This document shows, one piece after another, positions 42,623-51,655 of a stretch of 64,000 nucleotides of DNA (position 1 is its first letter; each line of letters begins with the position of its first letter). The stretch lies in contig NZ_JWHR01000115.1 in NCBI RefSeq assembly GCF_000808015.1, forward strand, positions 65,918 through 129,917. The letters run 5' to 3'. Source of the stretch: Terrisporobacter othiniensis. GTDB lineage: Bacteria; Bacillota; Clostridia; Peptostreptococcales; Peptostreptococcaceae. The notes beneath the pieces were generated by a model, which ran no database searches, was not told where the DNA came from, and saw only the letters and a program-made list of their open reading frames with translations. The position numbers were made by a program, and so were the translations under genes.

Positions 42623-43915
42623 TTATTCACTTTCCACTTCTGGACTAGGTGCTTCTGGTGTTGTATTTTCGCTTCCAGAGTTATCATTTGAAGGCGGTGT
42701 AACTTCAGGAGTTTGATTCACACCATTATTTCCTTCATCTGGATTAGTTATTGTACCTCCTGAACCTCCGGTGTTGTTTGGTTTGTTTGGTTTATTTGGT
42801 TTACTTGTATTATTACTACTGTTATTATTTGAATTATTGTTACTAGAACTACTACTATTTGAATTATTATTGTTTGAACTATTACTGCTTGAGTTATTAT
42901 TGTTTGAGTTATTATTTGAACTATTGCTCTTATTTAAATCACTAGTAGAAGAGTCCTTTTTACTAGATTGATTATCTTTTTTATTAGAAGTAGCAGTTTT
43001 ATTTTTATCAGTTTTGTCCTTTTTATTTTTTTCTAATAAATCATATCCATAAACAGCAGCTCCTCCCACTATAACAATGGCTGCACAAACTCCAAGAGTT
43101 TTTCCTAACTTACCTTTTTTTCTTTTCTTTCTAGGTAAAATTTCTTCTACATCATAAGTTTCATTACTTAGTTCACCATATTGTAAATATGATTTTAAAT
43201 CTAGTATAAATCTATCTATATTACGATATTTACTTTCTAAATTGTTATTTGTAGCTTTTTCTATAATGGATACTAAGTTTTTATTAGATATTTGTTTTTT
43301 GTAATTATTAGCTTCAAAAGTTAATTTTCCAGTTAATAAACTATATAAAACAACTCCTAAATCATAAATATCTTTCTCTGGATTAAATTTCAGTTCTTCA
43401 ACTTTTGTTTCTTCATCTTCCTGGGATAGATAGGCAAACTCTTTATTTTCTAAGTATGATAAAATATCTGCTTTAACTATATCTTTAGAGTTTATAAATA
43501 TGTTGTTTAAGCTTAAATTATTAAATAACATATTTCTGTCATGAAACTCTTTTAAGCCCTGTGATACAGTTTCCACTATTTTAAGTGCTTCATTTTCTTC
43601 AAACTTTTTACTAGCTAACTTTTCTTCTAAAGAAATTCCTTTAAAATACTCACCTTCTATATAGTAGTACGTTTTTCCACACCCACTGTACTTAAACATA
43701 TTGTTCACATGAATTAGATTAGGATTTCTTATAGTTTTTAGATTGTCTACTTCTTTTAATAAATTATTTATATATTCCTCATCTTGACTTTTTCTTACTA
43801 GAACTTTTAATATTACTTTTTCCTCAGTAGTTGCGTGAACTGCTTTATATGTATCAGCCCATTCATTTCTTGTCATAAATTTTCTTTTTATATATGTTTC
43901 ATTAAAATACTTCAT
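42623..43915 (-). CDS. Membrane-anchored pseudokinase with Asn/Ser-rich outer tail
   Basis: This 430-residue protein has a Ser/Thr-kinase-like domain (residues about 5-245), a basic linker, one membrane segment near residue 275 and a low-complexity outer tail. The ATP-site Lys is kept (VILK, residue 37), but the catalytic loop reads FHDRNMLFNNLSLNNIF, with Asn where HRD-x-KPEN needs Asp. The DFG position reads ADILS. It is therefore probably catalytically dead. The tail holds long Asn/Ser runs and then Pro/Glu-rich sequence. AAGGGG precedes the ATG at 43915. It may bind ligands or partners rather than phosphorylate them. Confidence 0.8.
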   Translation of the reverse strand: MKYFNETYIKRKFMTRNEWADTYKAVHATTEEKVILKVLVRKSQDEEYINNLLKEVDNLKTIRNPNLIHVNNMFKYSGCGKTYYYIEGEYFKGISLEEKLASKKFEENEALKIVETVSQGLKEFHDRNMLFNNLSLNNIFINSKDIVKADILSYLENKEFAYLSQEDEETKVEELKFNPEKDIYDLGVVLYSLLTGKLTFEANNYKKQISNKNLVSIIEKATNNNLESKYRNIDRFILDLKSYLQYGELSNETYDVEEILPRKKRKKGKLGKTLGVCAAIVIVGGAAVYGYDLLEKNKKDKTDKNKTATSNKKDNQSSKKDSSTSDLNKSNSSNNNSNNNNSSSNSSNNNNSNSSSSSNNNSNNNSSNNTSKPNKPNKPNNTGGSGGTITNPDEGNNGVNQTPEVTPPSNDNSGSENTTPEAPSPEVESE

Positions 43916-44005
43916 TGGATTCCCCTTCAATTACTAAATTCTTTCATATAATAATTTTACCAATTTAATAATATTTGTAAATATTTATATGAACAATCCT
44001 TAATT

Positions 44006-45619
44006 TTACATTAAAAAAAGAGTTGTTGCATAATAATTTTTTATTTCTTCACTTGGTACTTCAAGTGGGTTTTTATCTAATATAACCATATCAGCATATT
44101 TTCCTACTTCTAAGCTACCTTTTATATCTTCTTCAAAATATCCGTAAGCACCATTTATAGTTACTGCTTTTAAAGCATCCATAGCACTTATTTTATGTTG
44201 CTGCCCAAGTACTCTTCCACTTTGAGTTTTTCTATTTACAGCATTATGCATACCTAATATTTGATCTGGCATTTTTACTGGTGGATCTTGGTGTAGTGTA
44301 AACTTTAATCCTTCTTCTTTTGCCCAACCAAGCGGAGATATGTTTTGAGCTCTTTCTGGTCCAAATACTGATTCATAGTGATAATCTCCCCAGAACCAAA
44401 CATGGTCATTGAAGAATGTTGGTTCAGCTCCTAATTTAGCCATACGCTCTAATTGATCTTTTCTTATAGCTTGGCAGTGAACTAATACAGGTCTTAAGTC
44501 TGTTGTAGCAGTTGTATTTCCTGTTAATTCTAAAGCTTTTTTATAACATCTGAAGAATTGATCTATTGCTGCATCTCCATTTGAATGAGTATGAACTTGC
44601 CAGTTATTTTCTATACACATTTTGTAGTATGCTACCATATCTTCATCAGTTTGAGTAGGATATCCAAGGTAATCAGCAGATTCACCTTCTGGAGCTTCAT
44701 AGTATGGCTTTGTTAACCATGCAGTTTTTCCTTGTGGAGAACCATCTAAGAAAGCCTTTCCTCCACCAACTTTATAGTGGTTAACGTAGTCTCTTTTAGG
44801 AGTTCCTTCATTTGTCTTCATTAATTGTTCAGTGAAAGGCATTAATGCATATCCTAATATATCTATTTTTAATTTATCCATTTGACCTGCTACTGTTAAC
44901 ATCTGATCATATCCTGGGTCTAAACTTGCATCTTGAGCAGTTGTAATTCCAAGTTCAGCATATAAGTCTTGAGCTCTAACTAAACTATCTAAAACTTGTT
45001 CAAACTTAGGTGCAGGAACTATACCTTTTTTATCCTCTGCCATAATTGCATTTTCTTCTAATATACCATTAGCTTCTCTTGAATCAGGACTTACAGTTTG
45101 TACAACTCCACCTTCTGGTACTACATAATCTTCTCCAGCATAACCATATGCTTCTAGTCCAAATGAGTTAGTGACTGCTAAATGTCCTGATGCATGTGTA
45201 CAATATATTCCTATTTCTGTACTTACATCATCTAAATCAAATTTAGTTGGATGTTGTTTATCTTCAAATTTAGTATTATCATATCCAAACCCTATTACCC
45301 AAGCACCTTCAGGTAATTTTGTGTTTGCTATATAGTTTCTTATTCTTGATTTTATTTCTTCTACTGAAGTAGCATCTCCAAGTTGAACTAATAATAGAGT
45401 TTGAGCTATAGCTGCTATATGTCCGTGAGGATCTATAAATCCTGGAATCATAGTTTTTCCTTCTAAATCTATTTTTTCAGCATCTTGAGCTAAAGCTAGT
45501 ACTTCTTCATTAGTTCCTAATGCTTTTATTCTACCATCTTCAACTAATATAGCTTGTACAATAGATTCGTTTTCATCTACAGTAATAATATTCCCATTAA
45601 AATAAATTGTTTTATTCAT
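44006..45619 (-). CDS. Amidohydrolase (YtcJ-like, metal-dependent)
   Basis: This 537-residue TIM-barrel amidohydrolase belongs to the YtcJ/imidazolonepropionase-related group. The metal-site His pair is in PGFIDPHGHIAAIAQ. The carboxylysine region may lie near GGGKAFLDGSPQGKTAW, further His in WQVHTHSNGDAAIDQFF, and the C-terminal LEVGKYADMVILDKNPLEV is the family tail. GGAGGTTGACAAT precedes the ATG at 45619. Downstream of a PucR regulator and a racemase-transporter pair on the same strand, it may process an N-acyl or cyclic amino compound. The substrate is not known. Confidence 0.87.
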   Translation of the reverse strand: MNKTIYFNGNIITVDENESIVQAILVEDGRIKALGTNEEVLALAQDAEKIDLEGKTMIPGFIDPHGHIAAIAQTLLLVQLGDATSVEEIKSRIRNYIANTKLPEGAWVIGFGYDNTKFEDKQHPTKFDLDDVSTEIGIYCTHASGHLAVTNSFGLEAYGYAGEDYVVPEGGVVQTVSPDSREANGILEENAIMAEDKKGIVPAPKFEQVLDSLVRAQDLYAELGITTAQDASLDPGYDQMLTVAGQMDKLKIDILGYALMPFTEQLMKTNEGTPKRDYVNHYKVGGGKAFLDGSPQGKTAWLTKPYYEAPEGESADYLGYPTQTDEDMVAYYKMCIENNWQVHTHSNGDAAIDQFFRCYKKALELTGNTTATTDLRPVLVHCQAIRKDQLERMAKLGAEPTFFNDHVWFWGDYHYESVFGPERAQNISPLGWAKEEGLKFTLHQDPPVKMPDQILGMHNAVNRKTQSGRVLGQQHKISAMDALKAVTINGAYGYFEEDIKGSLEVGKYADMVILDKNPLEVPSEEIKNYYATTLFLM

Positions 45620-45771
45620 ATTGTCAACCTCCATATGTCTTTTGTAATTTGCATAATCAGTTTGAATAATCTTTCGCTCTGATATATTTCTATAATGCCA
45701 CTAATTACAAATTATCACCATATGGATAGGGACATAATTATTTATCCATTTGCACAAAAGTATATAATTTA

Positions 45772-46941
45772 CTATATTATTTGTTTAATCATAAGTGAAA
45801 TATAAATTTTATTTTTGTCTCCTATATCAGAAAAATTAACATCTAGTATCTCTTCTATTTTCTTTATTTTATATTTTACTGTATTTCTATGTATATAAAG
45901 CGCATTTGCCGTCTCATTTATTCTACAGTTATTTTCATAATAATTTATTAATAAGTCTACATAATCTGTATTATTAAGTTCATCATAAACTATCAAATCA
46001 CCAATTGTATTCTCATAAAAGCTCTTTATTATCTCTTTATCTTCAATTGATAGTAACAGTTTATATACTCCAAGTTCATTTGGTCTTATTTTTACATTGT
46101 TATTTCGTAACAATTTATTTATTCTTGCTATTTTTTTTGATTCTTCATAGCTTTTATACATGTTTTCTATTTTTCTATTTTCCTTGTCTACTCCAATATA
46201 AAAATTAAAATTCTCAAATTTTTTACCAATTTTTATGTATATGTTTTTAATTATATCTTTTATTTCATCATATCTTTTATTGTAAAATAAGATAACTATG
46301 GAATTTACCATATTCACACATATGTATTGACTTCTAATATGACTAAGCTCTTCATCAATATATGATATTATATATGATGTATAGTCTTCTACATTATATG
46401 TTTTCACATCTTTTGCTTCAATTTCAATCAAACTTATTGTATATTTCCACTCTGTTTTGTAACCTAGTTTTCTAAACACAGGTAAATATAGATCTGTTTT
46501 CTCAGGTAAAAATATAGCATCTTTTATTGCATTTGATACTTCTGTATATTTTTTTTCTGATTCTATAATATTTATAGTTATATCTTTCATAGTATTTGAC
46601 ATATCAACTCCCCAAGGAGCTACAAATAAAGGGAAGTTATGTGTATTACAATAATCAATCAAATCACTACTAATGTTTTTAATATATTTTCCTATATAGA
46701 CAATAATAGCACTTGCACCTTTTTCATTTGCTTTTGCAACTAAATCTAATAAATCTCTTTCATTTTTTATTCCCAGTCCTGTAGTAAAAGCAAATTCATT
46801 TCCTTGCAAAAATCCTGCTGATTCAATACTTTCAACTATTTGAATCCATCTTATTTTATTTTTTAATCCATTTTCTCCACATGCTAATTCTACTCCATGC
46901 TTTTTTATTTCTTCATATAAAGAACTCAAACCTACTGACAT
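45772..46941 (-). CDS. PucR-family transcriptional regulator
   Basis: The 389-residue regulator has an N-terminal PucR ligand-binding domain (residues about 10-130, with GENGLKNKIRWIQIVES and GASAIIVYIGKYI) and a central GGDEF-related segment. The C-terminal PucR helix-turn-helix is NETANALYIHRNTVKYKIKK. Members control purine, amino-acid or related catabolic genes. It lies between a putative transporter gene and the amidohydrolase gene, all on the minus strand, and probably controls one or both. GAAGGAGAG precedes the ATG. Confidence 0.88.
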   Translation of the reverse strand: MSVGLSSLYEEIKKHGVELACGENGLKNKIRWIQIVESIESAGFLQGNEFAFTTGLGIKNERDLLDLVAKANEKGASAIIVYIGKYIKNISSDLIDYCNTHNFPLFVAPWGVDMSNTMKDITINIIESEKKYTEVSNAIKDAIFLPEKTDLYLPVFRKLGYKTEWKYTISLIEIEAKDVKTYNVEDYTSYIISYIDEELSHIRSQYICVNMVNSIVILFYNKRYDEIKDIIKNIYIKIGKKFENFNFYIGVDKENRKIENMYKSYEESKKIARINKLLRNNNVKIRPNELGVYKLLLSIEDKEIIKSFYENTIGDLIVYDELNNTDYVDLLINYYENNCRINETANALYIHRNTVKYKIKKIEEILDVNFSDIGDKNKIYISLMIKQII

Positions 46942-47127
46942 AGTACTCTCCTTCGTGTTTCCATATACTATATTTATAGTAAATAAATAATTATTTCTTA
47001 TAAATATCTCTTAATATTTTATACTTATTATAAAATATTACAATAAAAATATTCTTTATCTAGTAAAATTTGCATTTTTAACTAGCTTAATTTTATATTT
47101 TATCAAAAAACATATAAAATTCTTACA

Positions 47128-47160
47128 AAAAAAGATATCACATTCATGTGATATCTTTTT
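47128..47160 (-). terminator. Terminator after the YjiH-type gene
   Basis: AAAGATATCAC and GTGATATCTTT pair with a T run on the minus strand. Confidence 0.87.
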
Positions 47161-47171
47161 ACTTATTTTTA

Positions 47172-48551
47172 TTAAAATAACATATGAGCTATAGGTGTTA
47201 TAACTAAAAGAGATATTACTGTTCTTATTAAGAATATTACCATTAAATCTTTTAATTTTAGTGGTATTTCTGATTTTAATATAACTGCACCTGTTTCAGT
47301 CATATAAACTAATTGAGAGATAGATAATGCACCTATTACAAACTTAGTTATTTCTGCAAATCCGTCTCCACTTACCATTACTGATGGTATGAACATATCT
47401 GTAAATCCAACAAGTACTGCTGGTGCTGCCTGAGCTGCATTTGGTATTTGAAGTAATTCTAATACTAATATTACTGGATATGATATCCATGTGAATACTG
47501 GAGTAAACTCAGCTAAAGCTAGAGATATTGTTCCCCATGCTAATACCAATGGTATTAGACTTATATATATATCTACTATATTTTTAAATCCGTTTACTAT
47601 TATTTCATTAAGCGTTGGTGCTTTGGCAGCTCTATTCATTGCATTGTTTAAACCTTGTTTGTATAATCCACCTTCTTCATTAATCTCTTCTACTTCGTAA
47701 GGAACATTGTTGTAAGTTTCATTTTTTATTTTACATAAAGGATAAATTCTTGGAAGTATTAATGCACAAACAAGTGATGCTGCACAAACTGTTAAATAAA
47801 ATGGTACAAATTTATCCATAAATCCAAGTTGGTCTGCTATAACAGTAGAGAAAGGTAGTGAAACTAATGAGAAACAAACTGCTATTATACAACTTTCTTT
47901 TTTGTTATAGAAGCCTTGTTTGTACTGAGTATTTGTTATCATTATTCCTAAAGTTGCATCTCCAAGCCATGAAGATAGTGTATCTACTGAAGCTCTTCCT
48001 GGAACTAAGAATAAAGTTCTCATAAATTTAGATATCATTGTTCCAAAGAAATCCATTAATCCAAAATCTAAAACTAAAGGAAGTAAAAATCCTGCTATTA
48101 AAAATAATGCTATTAAACTTGGCATAATTCCTAAGATTACGTGACCTGTGTCTTCAGAAATTATAAATTCTGGTCCCACATTTGTGTATATCATAGCCAT
48201 AAACACTGCTCCAACTATTCTGAAGAATAACCAAAATGGTGGTACATCTAATATGTTTTTGAAAAATTCATTTTTTATATTTATAAATTTTGCTACAAGT
48301 GATAAAACTGCTGATCCAACAATTATCACTAAACATATAGTTGGTACATAATCACCTATGGCAAGTTTTAATAATTCTGAAATAAATCCAACACCTATAT
48401 TTACTGGTGATACATCTGCCACATTAAATATTTCTCCAAAAGGTAATGGTATGATAAATAAAAATAGTCCCAATAATGATGGTATAAAAAATTTTAAAAA
48501 TTTCGAGATACTACTCGTCTGTTCCAGTGTGTAATTTTGCTCTGTATTCAT
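47172..48551 (-). CDS. YjiH-family membrane protein (nucleoside-recognition/Gate domain)
   Basis: This 459-residue polytopic membrane protein has about ten membrane segments and the Gate-type pattern. A DFGLMDFFGTMISKFMR region is followed by SSWLGDATLGIMITNTQYK, and the second half contains VLVGFTDMFIPSVMVSG and YMTETGAVIL. Function is unproved; relatives lie beside amino-acid and peptide catabolism genes. It is downstream of the T-box-controlled racemase gene with no strong terminator between them, so the two probably form an operon. CGGAGGAATT precedes the ATG. Confidence 0.85.
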   Translation of the reverse strand: MNTEQNYTLEQTSSISKFLKFFIPSLLGLFLFIIPLPFGEIFNVADVSPVNIGVGFISELLKLAIGDYVPTICLVIIVGSAVLSLVAKFINIKNEFFKNILDVPPFWLFFRIVGAVFMAMIYTNVGPEFIISEDTGHVILGIMPSLIALFLIAGFLLPLVLDFGLMDFFGTMISKFMRTLFLVPGRASVDTLSSWLGDATLGIMITNTQYKQGFYNKKESCIIAVCFSLVSLPFSTVIADQLGFMDKFVPFYLTVCAASLVCALILPRIYPLCKIKNETYNNVPYEVEEINEEGGLYKQGLNNAMNRAAKAPTLNEIIVNGFKNIVDIYISLIPLVLAWGTISLALAEFTPVFTWISYPVILVLELLQIPNAAQAAPAVLVGFTDMFIPSVMVSGDGFAEITKFVIGALSISQLVYMTETGAVILKSEIPLKLKDLMVIFLIRTVISLLVITPIAHMLF

Positions 48552-48677
48552 AATAATTCCTCCGTAAATTTCATTTATGATTTTTGTATTTTTTTAATAA
48601 TTTTAATTATTCCAATAATTCTTTATAGTTTCCATAGGTAATTTATTAGAATTTTCATTTAAAAACTTTTTTAATTT

Positions 48678-49802
48678 CTATGCGTATTCTTTCTCTAACT
48701 CTTCCAATTGAATATAATGTTTGTTTACATATTTTGATGATGTTAAGTAAAGTGCATTGGAGTAAAACATTCCAAAACTCATAATATCTCCCACTTGAAA
48801 ATTAGTGTCTGAATCTTGTATATCTACTATAAGATGATCACTGCTACTACCTACTATTTCAACATTTTCATCTAATGGTACCAAGTCTCTATCATTAACA
48901 AAATCTTGTTTTCCTACTGCTAATATTGCTCTTTTTCTTATCCCCTTGTCTTCATAAACAGGTTTATTTCCAAAGGCATCTAAGAACATCTCTCCTATGG
49001 GATATGTAGGTTTTTCTTTTATTTCTATTACTTCAGCCTTAAGAATCATGGTATCTTTATGCATTTTATCTAAATCATAACCCCAATAATCTATCAAATC
49101 TCTGCCTATTATTAAGGCTTCTCCTATTCTTAGGTTATTTATTTTAGATGGCATTTTATTATCAAATAATAGTGGTAGAGATGTTGTTGATCCCCCTGAT
49201 ATTATGTCTAGTTTTCTGCCTATTTTATCTTCAATATCTTGTGCTATTTCACATAAATAACTTAAATTCTCATGAGATGGTTTGATTGATCCATAGCAGC
49301 TTAAATTTGTTCCTATTCCATATAATTTTACATATTCCAAATTATTTTCAATGTATAAAGTAATATCTATGAGTTCTTCTTTATTAAAAAATCCCTCTCT
49401 CAAATCACCAAGGTCAACCATAAGAATTATCTTATGTTCTTTCTTTTGCTTTTTGCACTCTTTTTCAAGCAAGTTAATTGTATTTATTTCTGAATTTAAA
49501 GATATATCAATATATTTAACTACTTCTTTTATTTCATGTTTCATAGGCATTCTTATTAACATAGTCTCTTTTTCAATATTTTTTTCCTTTAAATCAGTTA
49601 GTTGTTCTATTCTAGAGCTAGCCAAGTACTTGCAACCCCCATCAGCTAGTACATTTACAACTTCTTCATCTGCATTTACACCTTTTATAACACCTGCTAT
49701 ACTTATGTTATTTTTATTACATAAATCTACTAAGTATTTTGTGTTATCTGCTATTTTATTAAGATTTATTTCTAAAAGTGGATAATTTTTTGTAGTATCC
49801 AT
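48678..49802 (-). CDS. PLP-dependent alanine/ornithine racemase-like enzyme
   Basis: This 374-residue fold-III PLP enzyme is of the alanine-racemase N-terminal superfamily, closest in style to ornithine racemase (Orr). The PLP Lys is in ISIAGVIKGVNAD near residue 35. Other marks are ILMVDLGDLREGFF, YGIGTNLSCYGS, IISGGSTTSLPL and LRIGEALIIGRD. An ATG at 49853 is in frame, but GGGGG sits six bases before the ATG at 49802, which is preferred. Two T-box terminators precede it. Ornithine versus another amino acid is not decided by sequence alone. Confidence 0.85.
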   Translation of the reverse strand: MDTTKNYPLLEINLNKIADNTKYLVDLCNKNNISIAGVIKGVNADEEVVNVLADGGCKYLASSRIEQLTDLKEKNIEKETMLIRMPMKHEIKEVVKYIDISLNSEINTINLLEKECKKQKKEHKIILMVDLGDLREGFFNKEELIDITLYIENNLEYVKLYGIGTNLSCYGSIKPSHENLSYLCEIAQDIEDKIGRKLDIISGGSTTSLPLLFDNKMPSKINNLRIGEALIIGRDLIDYWGYDLDKMHKDTMILKAEVIEIKEKPTYPIGEMFLDAFGNKPVYEDKGIRKRAILAVGKQDFVNDRDLVPLDENVEIVGSSSDHLIVDIQDSDTNFQVGDIMSFGMFYSNALYLTSSKYVNKHYIQLEELEKEYA

Positions 49803-49837
49803 GACCATCCCCCTGTTCAAATAAAGTTTCTTTACAA

Positions 49838-49924
49838 TAAAAATTCGCTTCACTCATGTCGCCAACGGCCTACAAACCAGGTCCGTTGCTCCGTTAAGCA
49901 GTTGGAATTTATATTTTATCCACA
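49838..49924 (-). repeat. Intergenic repeat element, copy 2, with exact DnaA box
   Basis: Read on the minus strand it begins with TGTGGATAA (49924-49916), contains AACGGAGCAACGG and then CCGTTGGCGACATGAGTGAA, and ends GCGAATTTTTATT. The same ordered words occur in copy 1 at 3484-3637. CAACGG and CCGTTG can form a hairpin. It lies in the leader of the racemase gene, between the second T-box terminator and the ribosome site. Confidence 0.6.
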
Positions 49925-49953
49925 GAACATATAAAATACAAATTCCTTAAAAT

Positions 49954-50045
49954 AAAAAAAGTCTCCTGGCTTTAAAAACCAAGAGACGAAATATTCCGTG
50001 TTACCACTCTTATTGATAAGTTCTACAATTAGCATTTCAGAATAT
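49954..50045 (-). ncRNA. Partial T-box module (antiterminator and terminator only)
   Basis: On the minus strand AGAGTGGTAACACGG is the T-box sequence, followed by ATATTTC, GTCTCTTGG and a terminator GTCTCTTGG/CCAGGAGAC with a T run (49954-49986). Its core is almost the same as that of the upstream T-box, but the roughly 100 bases before it are AT-rich and show no Stem I motifs. It may be a duplicated remnant that no longer reads a codon. Confidence 0.75.
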
Positions 50046-50130
50046 TGAAAATTTTCAGTTTATAATAATTACAAACTAATAATTTTATTTCTTCTGAGTT
50101 AGGTGTTTTAACAAAATACTTTTTTGTATT

Positions 50131-50380
50131 AAAAAAGTCCCTTGGTTATAAAACCAAGAGACGAAATATTCCGCGTTACCACTCTAATTGATAAAATTCG
50201 CTGCACGTAAGGTACTGCAAATAAAACTTATCCACTCTAATCCCTTAAGGCGGGAATTACCTAATATCCTACTATTAGTTCAGATATTCTTCTCCAAAGC
50301 TCTCTTCAATATAAATGTTGTTACTAGGCTTCCACCAACCCCCAGCTCGCTGAAACACGATTCATATCTACTTTCTTTTT
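50131..50380 (-). ncRNA. T-box riboswitch before the racemase operon
   Basis: The complete T-box leader on the minus strand begins with AAAGAAAGTAGATATG. The Stem I parts GCGAGCTGGGGGTTGGTGG and TTTATATTGAAGAGAGC follow. The T-box core AGAGTGGTAACGCGG is at about 50187-50173, then the terminator GTCTCTTGG/CCAAGGGAC plus TTTTTT (50131-50162). It should let transcription continue when the matching tRNA is uncharged. The specifier codon is not settled; GAG or AGA near TTGAAGAGAGC are candidates. An acid amino acid or arginine link would fit Orr-type metabolism, but this is open. Confidence 0.9.
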
Positions 50381-50416
50381 CATAGAATTTAAGTTATATG
50401 TTATTTGTTAATTATA

Positions 50417-50445
50417 ATTTTATATGTATTCTTTTCATTTGTCAA
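50417..50445 (-). promoter_or_regulatory. Promoter of the T-box leader
   Basis: On the minus strand TTGACA (50445-50440) and TAAAAT (50422-50417) are spaced by 17 bases. Transcription would start close to 50410, about 30 bases before Stem I. Confidence 0.7.
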
Positions 50446-50528
50446 TATATATTTTTTTTATTATGTATCATTTTTCTTTAATTAGACATTGTCCACGTAT
50501 TACAATAATAAAAACTAATTACCACAGC

Positions 50529-51422
50529 CTATTTTGCTTCAAATACATATTTTGCAGTATAAGATTTTCCACTACTTCCATCCTCAACTTCATTTGCAAA
50601 ATAATTTATTACAAGTCCGTATAAACCATCTTCATTTACTTTCTTATATTCATCATTATCTTTGTTTACTAAATATAAATCATCCACATCATTTTTGCTA
50701 TATAATTCATTTTCATAAATTATCACATTATAATTCATTATTTTTTCATCTGAGTTGTTAATATGATCTAATACTTCCAAAAAGTCATCTGTAGTATTAT
50801 CATAATATGAGTTTACATCGTAAGTTTCTCCAGAATATTTTTCTACTACAACATTATATTTCTGCTCATCTATAGTAATTTGATAAGACTTATTTTTATT
50901 GTGATCAATCATAAAATAAATTAAATCACTTATTTTCCCATCTTTATTATAAAGTATTCTTGCTCCTTCTAAAGGAACATCACTATCAATATTACACTTT
51001 TCTTTAATTTCCTGCCATTCCAAGCTTAGATTTTTCACATTACCATTAAAATTAAAATTCTTGTCTCTGTATTCTAAATAATTACTAATTCCATTTGTAA
51101 TACATGACACACAGAGAATAATAAGTCCCCACATGGCGCATTTATTTTTCACAATTTTATTACTTCTGTCTTTGTTTTTCATAGCTAAATAAAATATAAG
51201 ATAGCCCACTGGCAAATAAATATATACATATACTTTTTCCATAAACGGAATATTAAAACTAAAAGCTCCTAAGAGATAAAATCCTATCATTTTTAAAACA
51301 AAATATTTTTCATTTTCTTCTTTATATTTGTAAATTTTTATTAATCCAATTATTGCTACTACAGTAATTATTATTTCCATCCATTGACCTATTAAGATTA
51401 TTTCTTTAAAATCAATATTCAT
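50529..51422 (-). CDS. Membrane protein of unknown function
   Basis: This 297-residue protein has about four membrane segments in the first 130 residues, the last near residues 95-115. A soluble region of about 180 residues follows and is probably outside the membrane. This part is acidic, with many Asp and Asn (YSGETYDVNSYYDNTTDDFL), and ends with YTAKYVFEAK. I recognise no named domain. No export or partner gene is obvious. GGGGGGC lies before the ATG. Confidence 0.65.
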   Translation of the reverse strand: MNIDFKEIILIGQWMEIIITVVAIIGLIKIYKYKEENEKYFVLKMIGFYLLGAFSFNIPFMEKVYVYIYLPVGYLIFYLAMKNKDRSNKIVKNKCAMWGLIILCVSCITNGISNYLEYRDKNFNFNGNVKNLSLEWQEIKEKCNIDSDVPLEGARILYNKDGKISDLIYFMIDHNKNKSYQITIDEQKYNVVVEKYSGETYDVNSYYDNTTDDFLEVLDHINNSDEKIMNYNVIIYENELYSKNDVDDLYLVNKDNDEYKKVNEDGLYGLVINYFANEVEDGSSGKSYTAKYVFEAK

Positions 51423-51483
51423 ATTTTGCCCCCCTAATTTATTCTCTCTTAAAATTATAGTTTATGTATTTATATTTATAAAC

Positions 51484-51512
51484 AAAAAGAAAGAGATTTA
51501 TTTATCTCTTTC
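51484..51512 (-). terminator. Terminator after the second CPBP gene
   Basis: GAAAGAGAT and ATCTCTTTC pair on the minus strand and lead into TTTTTGTTT. Confidence 0.7.
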
Positions 51513-51655
51513 CAAATAATTAGCTATATCTTTAATTATAAACTTACTTACTGTTTTTGACAAAACTGACTTATAAGATTTATTCTAGCTTAATAAATAA
51601 AAGAAGCTACTGTAATATTCACTTAAAGCTACCACCTTTAATAAGTTTTACAATG

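Noticed and set aside
42771..42971. Plus-strand Leu-rich frame
   Set aside because: It is the antisense of the Asn/Ser triplet repeat in the pseudokinase tail, with no ribosome site.
49803..49853. Longer N-terminus of the racemase-like protein
   Set aside because: The extension runs into the repeat element, and the GGGGG ribosome site supports the start at 49802.
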